Positions 60,501 through 64,000 of a stretch of DNA of 64,000 bases are shown piece by piece. Position 1 is the stretch's first letter. Each line of letters begins with the position of its first letter. The notes under the pieces are model-generated. The model was given only the letters and a program-made list of their open reading frames with translations. It made no database searches and was not told where the DNA came from. This DNA comes from Scatophagus argus (Eukaryota; Chordata; Actinopteri; Scatophagidae). Made by a program: the position numbers and the translations under genes. The stretch is taken from the NCBI RefSeq assembly GCF_020382885.2, contig NC_058501.1, forward strand, positions 19,588,001 through 19,652,000, in the 5' to 3' direction.

Positions 60501-63500
60501 TCTGGGCCGAGGCCTCGGCTTGTTCTATGAGGTCTTTCACATCACCCACCATGAGGCTGGGTCTCTTCCTCTGAGCCTTGGGCCCAAACGTGGTCTCAAA
60601 ACCCTCTGTGTCCAGAATGTGCACCTTGGAGTTCTGCAGGTGCAGAAACAGAAGAGAAAAAAAAAACATTAGACTTGCAGCTGTGACTGACTGACAAGTG
60701 GTTTCTTTTTTTCTCCCCAAGTTTTAATTGAACTTTTGCTTTCCTGCGTGAAACAAAATGCACAGTGCATATGCGGTCTAGAATATGTCGACATCAAATT
60801 AATTGTTTCATATCACATGCGTGAACAGCTTTAGATCTCTGCCATTAACCCTTGTATTATGTTACGGGTCAATTTGACCCATTTCAGTTTTCATATTGAC
60901 CAAAGTACTGGTTATCCTTTCTTTTTCTTCCTGCAATTTTGTGACTTTTCCTCATCTTGGGTCATGAACTGGTGTGTAAAATCTGGACTCTTTGATGTGT
61001 AGTAAAATGTCTGTGCAGAGTTTGTATACGAAGATGATGTTGCGGGTCATTTTGACCCGGACACTTTAATGTGGGTAAATAGCTGTTTAGATCCAAATTA
61101 AACACTTTGATCTCTTTGATATACTTTGTTTAGATTGCCAAATTATTTGTATTTTGAAACAGAGGCCCAGGTGTGAATGGAGGAGGAACTTTCTCACCCT
61201 TGTGCTTGTCACTGTTCTCATGTCATCTCTTTGACAAACACACCAAAATGAGCTCCAGAAGTTTTACAGTTGAAGAAACTGTGGCACTGATGTTGAACTG
61301 GGATAGTGATGCAGAGGAAGAGATTTCAGAGACAGAGGATCTTTCAGAGACTGAGGACAATGTTATTGATGATCCAGATTGTCAATTTTCTTCCGATGAG
61401 GATTCAGAGGACAAGTCTGCCGTTGGATCTCCATCAGCTGAAAACCAAGGAATGCAGCAATCATCATCCACAGAGGGGACATGGACATCAAAAGATGGTA
61501 ATATAAAATGGTCAACATCACCACACCAAAGCCGAGGTAGACTGTCATCTTCCAATGTCATCAAAATGACTCCCGGTCCTACACGATTTGCTGTCACACG
61601 AGTTGATGATATTCAATCAGCATTTCAGCTCTTCATATCGCCAATAGAGAAGATTATACTGGACATGACCAATTTGGAGGGGAGGCGTGTATTTCAAGAG
61701 AAATGGAAGCCACTGGATCAGACTGACTTGCATGCTTACATCGGAATTCTGGTATTAGCTGGAGTGTACAGGTCAAGGGGAGAAGCAACTGCAAGTTTGT
61801 GGAACGAAGAGAATGGAAGGCCAATCTTTCGAGCAACAATGTCTCTGGAGACATTTCACATGATATCTCGTGTGATCCGATTTGACAACTGCGACACAAG
61901 AGCTGGTCGACGTGAAAGAGACAAGTTAGCTGCGATCAGAGATGTATGGGATAAATGGGTTGAAATTCTGCCTTTGTTGTACAATCCTGGTCCCCATGTT
62001 ACTGTTGTTCCATTCAGGGGGCGCTGTCCTTTCCGACAGTACATGCCCAACAAGCCCGCCAAGTATGGCATCAAAATATGGGTAGCTTGTGATGCAAAAC
62101 ACAGCAACATACAGCTGCCAGCGCAAGACTGCCCGTTGGCCCTTGGTGATTTTCTATAACATTGTGGATGTGTCTGCTTACAATGCCTATGTCCTGTGGA
62201 CTGAAATCAACCAACAATGGAATGCCGGAAAATTGTTCCGACGTCGGCTTTTCCTGGAACAACTCGGCAAAGCACTTGTTACTCCTAATATGCAGAGTCG
62301 AGCCAGGCCACCTAAAACCCCAGCAGCTGCGGCTGTCATTGAAAAGGTCAAGCTCACGTCACCCAACCAATCTGTAATGGATCCATTAGATACAGGTGTG
62401 AAGAAACGGAAGAGATGCCAGGTCTGTCCCCCCCGAGATGACAGTAAAACAAGTACCTGTTGTGTGAAATGCAAGAATTACATCTGCAGAAAGCACACAA
62501 TTACATTCTGTCCATCGTGTGGAGAACAATGAAAATGTTGAACATTGAAAATGGGGAAAGTCAAATGACAAACAAAAGTGTTCGTGAAGAGAGGAAAATT
62601 AAAATAAAGATGTTATTGGTTTTAAAATTAAATAGTTCTTAAATATAGTGTTGGGATTAAAAATATATTGTATGTCTCTTTTCTATATGTTCCTATAATC
62701 TAAAATAAAGATGTTATTGGTTTAACCTGTTTTTGTTTTACTGTTTTTAGTTGATTTACACAGTACGGGTCAAAATGACCCGCAACATAATCAATGTCAT
62801 TTTTTTTCAACATAATACAAGGGTTAAGAATACCTAGGATACAAGTTTCCTTATACTATCCATTGGTGTGGCGTGTGATATCTGTGGGAAGAACTGTCAG
62901 TGTGGGTTTATTGCAATTAGAGTGTTTGGACAACCTCTCTTCATCTACATAATGAATGAAAAAATGAGGCCACAGGGGACAGCCTGATTGCAGAGGTGAT
63001 AACTGGGGTAACAGAAGGAAAGGTTTATGGTGGTGTTATGCAAGAACTAAGCCAATGAAACAGCCACGTAGTGTTGGATACTGTTCACTTTTGAACCAAT
63101 ACCCATACCTGGAATTCTTTACCTTATGATACTATTTTTTCTGTACTTTACTCTCTCTTTAATCACAAAATGCTGGCACAAGCACATTCACCACCCAAGT
63201 GTTTGACATGTACATGATTGCAAGTGCACTCTCAACTTGGACCAAGGAGAGCTGAACAACACTGTCTGATACTCCCACAATGGAGACAGAAAGTGTGCAA
63301 CTCTCCCATACAGTGCCAGCACACTCAGGGTTACAGTGGGGCTGGTTGAGAACTGAATGGGAGGCCTCATGCTTCATCTCACCTCATAAAATTTCAAAAA
63401 GAAAAGCTAGTGAGGGAAACAAAAGGCAAGATATCCATCTGTACTACATGATCAAACAGGGAAAAACTTCAGTAGCTTTACATGCCCAGTATACCCATAC

Positions 63501-63800
63501 AGAAATTCATGAAAAGTGTTAATTAATGCAAACATAGCACATCCGGTCTAGAGAACTTGCCCAGGACACCAGGACCATCATACAGACATCACAGGGCAAA
63601 AAGAGAACTCATTATTTTTGCATAATTGAGCAAAAATAGGTTTATACTCCTTATACTCACATGGGCTTTGACTCTATCATGCAAGAGGGACATGGGGAGT
63701 TTGCTTTGTCTCATAACCACACGATATGGATCCTTCTGTACAGCTCCCATCTCTTCTTGGAACTTCTGGAGGGACGACTGCTTGATCACACGGGTATTTG
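54600..63800 (-). CDS. gnl2: Nucleolar GTP-binding protein 2 (NOG2), N-terminus outside window
   Basis: Circularly permuted GTPase that acts in nucleolar and nuclear maturation of the 60S ribosomal subunit. Exons in coding order: 63661-63800, 60449-60633, 60262-60328, 59997-60155, 59791-59904, 59032-59160, 57205-57309, 56625-56783, 56160-56267, 55599-56071, 55128-55210, 54943-55025, 54600-54743 (TAG). They give 1,949 nt, about 649 residues; some 80 N-terminal residues lie past 64,000. GTPase motifs appear in permuted order: G4 (NKCD, after [10 protein letters not shown]), then G1 (GYPNVGKSS), G2 region (LAGETK) and G3 (DCPG). The NGP1-type N-terminal part has [14 protein letters not shown] and [20 protein letters not shown]. 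The tail is acidic, then basic, with [19 protein letters not shown] piggyBac element sits antisense in intron 60634-63660. Confidence 0.95.
57310..59031. other. gnl2 intron, no gene seen
   Basis: A 1.7-kb intron between exons 57205-57309 and 59032-59160, with only short spurious frames and T-rich runs. A short (GAAA)n run lies in the next intron at about 57170-57190. Confidence 0.6.
60849..62823 (+). mobile_element. piggyBac-superfamily DNA transposon, inactivated
   Basis: 1,975-bp element with perfect 15-bp terminal inverted repeats (CCCTTGTATTATGTT at 60849-60863 and its complement at 62809-62823), flanked on each side by TTAA (60845-60848 and 62824-62827), the piggyBac target duplication. 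A second, subterminal inverted pair of 27 bp (61033-61059 and 62766-62792, one mismatch) holds the palindrome GGGTCATTTTGACCC. A related palindrome lies at 60866-60880. It is inserted in a gnl2 intron, antisense to the gene, and carries a broken transposase gene. Confidence 0.95.
61248..62532 (+). pseudogene. piggyBac transposase (PGBD4-like), broken
   Basis: The likely start is the ATG at 61248 ([20 protein letters not shown]), followed by an acidic N-terminus and the DDE_Tnp_1_7-type domain ([37 protein letters not shown]). Around [18 protein letters not shown] the family normally has DEQL between VTV and VPF; it is missing, and with it the first catalytic Asp. After [10 protein letters not shown] a large internal stretch with the other catalytic Asp residues is deleted and the frame shifts by one. 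It resumes at about 62107 with [20 protein letters not shown] and runs to 62532. The C-terminal Cys/His-rich zinc domain ([20 protein letters not shown]) remains. The upstream frame alone closes at 62159. The product cannot be an active transposase. Confidence 0.92.
62824..63660. other. Remainder of gnl2 intron, no gene seen
   Basis: Intronic sequence between the piggyBac 3' end and exon 63661-63800; short non-conserved frames only. Confidence 0.6.
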
Positions 63801-64000
63801 CTGAAATGTAGAATGAGTAGATGCTAAGTATGGCCCATTTAGATCTGTCAGGTGTACTCAAACATGAAAGGCCACTTATGAATTTTACATGATGTCACAA
63901 GGTCTTTTCTTCTCTCAGGATTAAGCTCTATTAATTGCGGCCAATTACAAATTATTTTCATTTGTTTAAACTTTTTTTTTTTGAAAAAGTGACAGCCTCC

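Overview
The window is vertebrate nuclear DNA, almost certainly from a ray-finned (teleost) fish. The genes are split by GT-AG introns and encode animal-only proteins, the introns are compact, and tRNA-derived SINEs, a piggyBac transposon and a Penelope-like foldback sit in introns and spacers. No bacterial-type operon, CRISPR array, rRNA or functional tRNA gene was seen.

Layout. (1) About 614-22,001, minus strand: the 5' part of a map7d1 (microtubule-associated) gene, with a first coding exon in a GC-rich promoter region near 22 kb, a 13.8 kb first intron and five further exons or candidate exons. The 3' end lies beyond position 1. (2) About 22.5-33.7 kb: an 11 kb spacer with no recognisable gene, holding microsatellites, a 30-bp tandem repeat, a perfect hairpin and a 0.3 kb foldback element. 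(3) 33,774-48,878, minus: a complete 28-exon map3k6/ASK2 kinase gene. The exon phases join into one 1,328-codon frame. Two nearly identical SINEs sit in its introns. (4) 49,781-51,665, minus: complete snip1 (four exons). (5) 52,251-54,174, plus: complete dnali1 (six exons), head-to-head with snip1 across a 585-bp shared promoter that carries a perfect ciliary X-box. (6) 54,600-63,800, minus: gnl2 (13 exons; the N-terminal exon or exons lie beyond 64,000), tail-to-tail with dnali1. A 1,975-bp piggyBac element with a dead transposase lies in one gnl2 intron.

Functionally these are unrelated housekeeping, ciliary and signalling genes that share a neighbourhood. From what I recall of human 1p34.3, snip1(-)/dnali1(+)/gnl2(-) keep the same order and orientation there, and MAP7D1 lies nearby, which supports the paralogue calls. 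The observations most worth a second look are a 21-nt in-frame microexon candidate in map7d1, the X-box between snip1 and dnali1, a GC-AG intron at the start of map3k6, the anatomy of the piggyBac element, and the foldback element with a hammerhead-like core. I did not find an undescribed multi-gene system.
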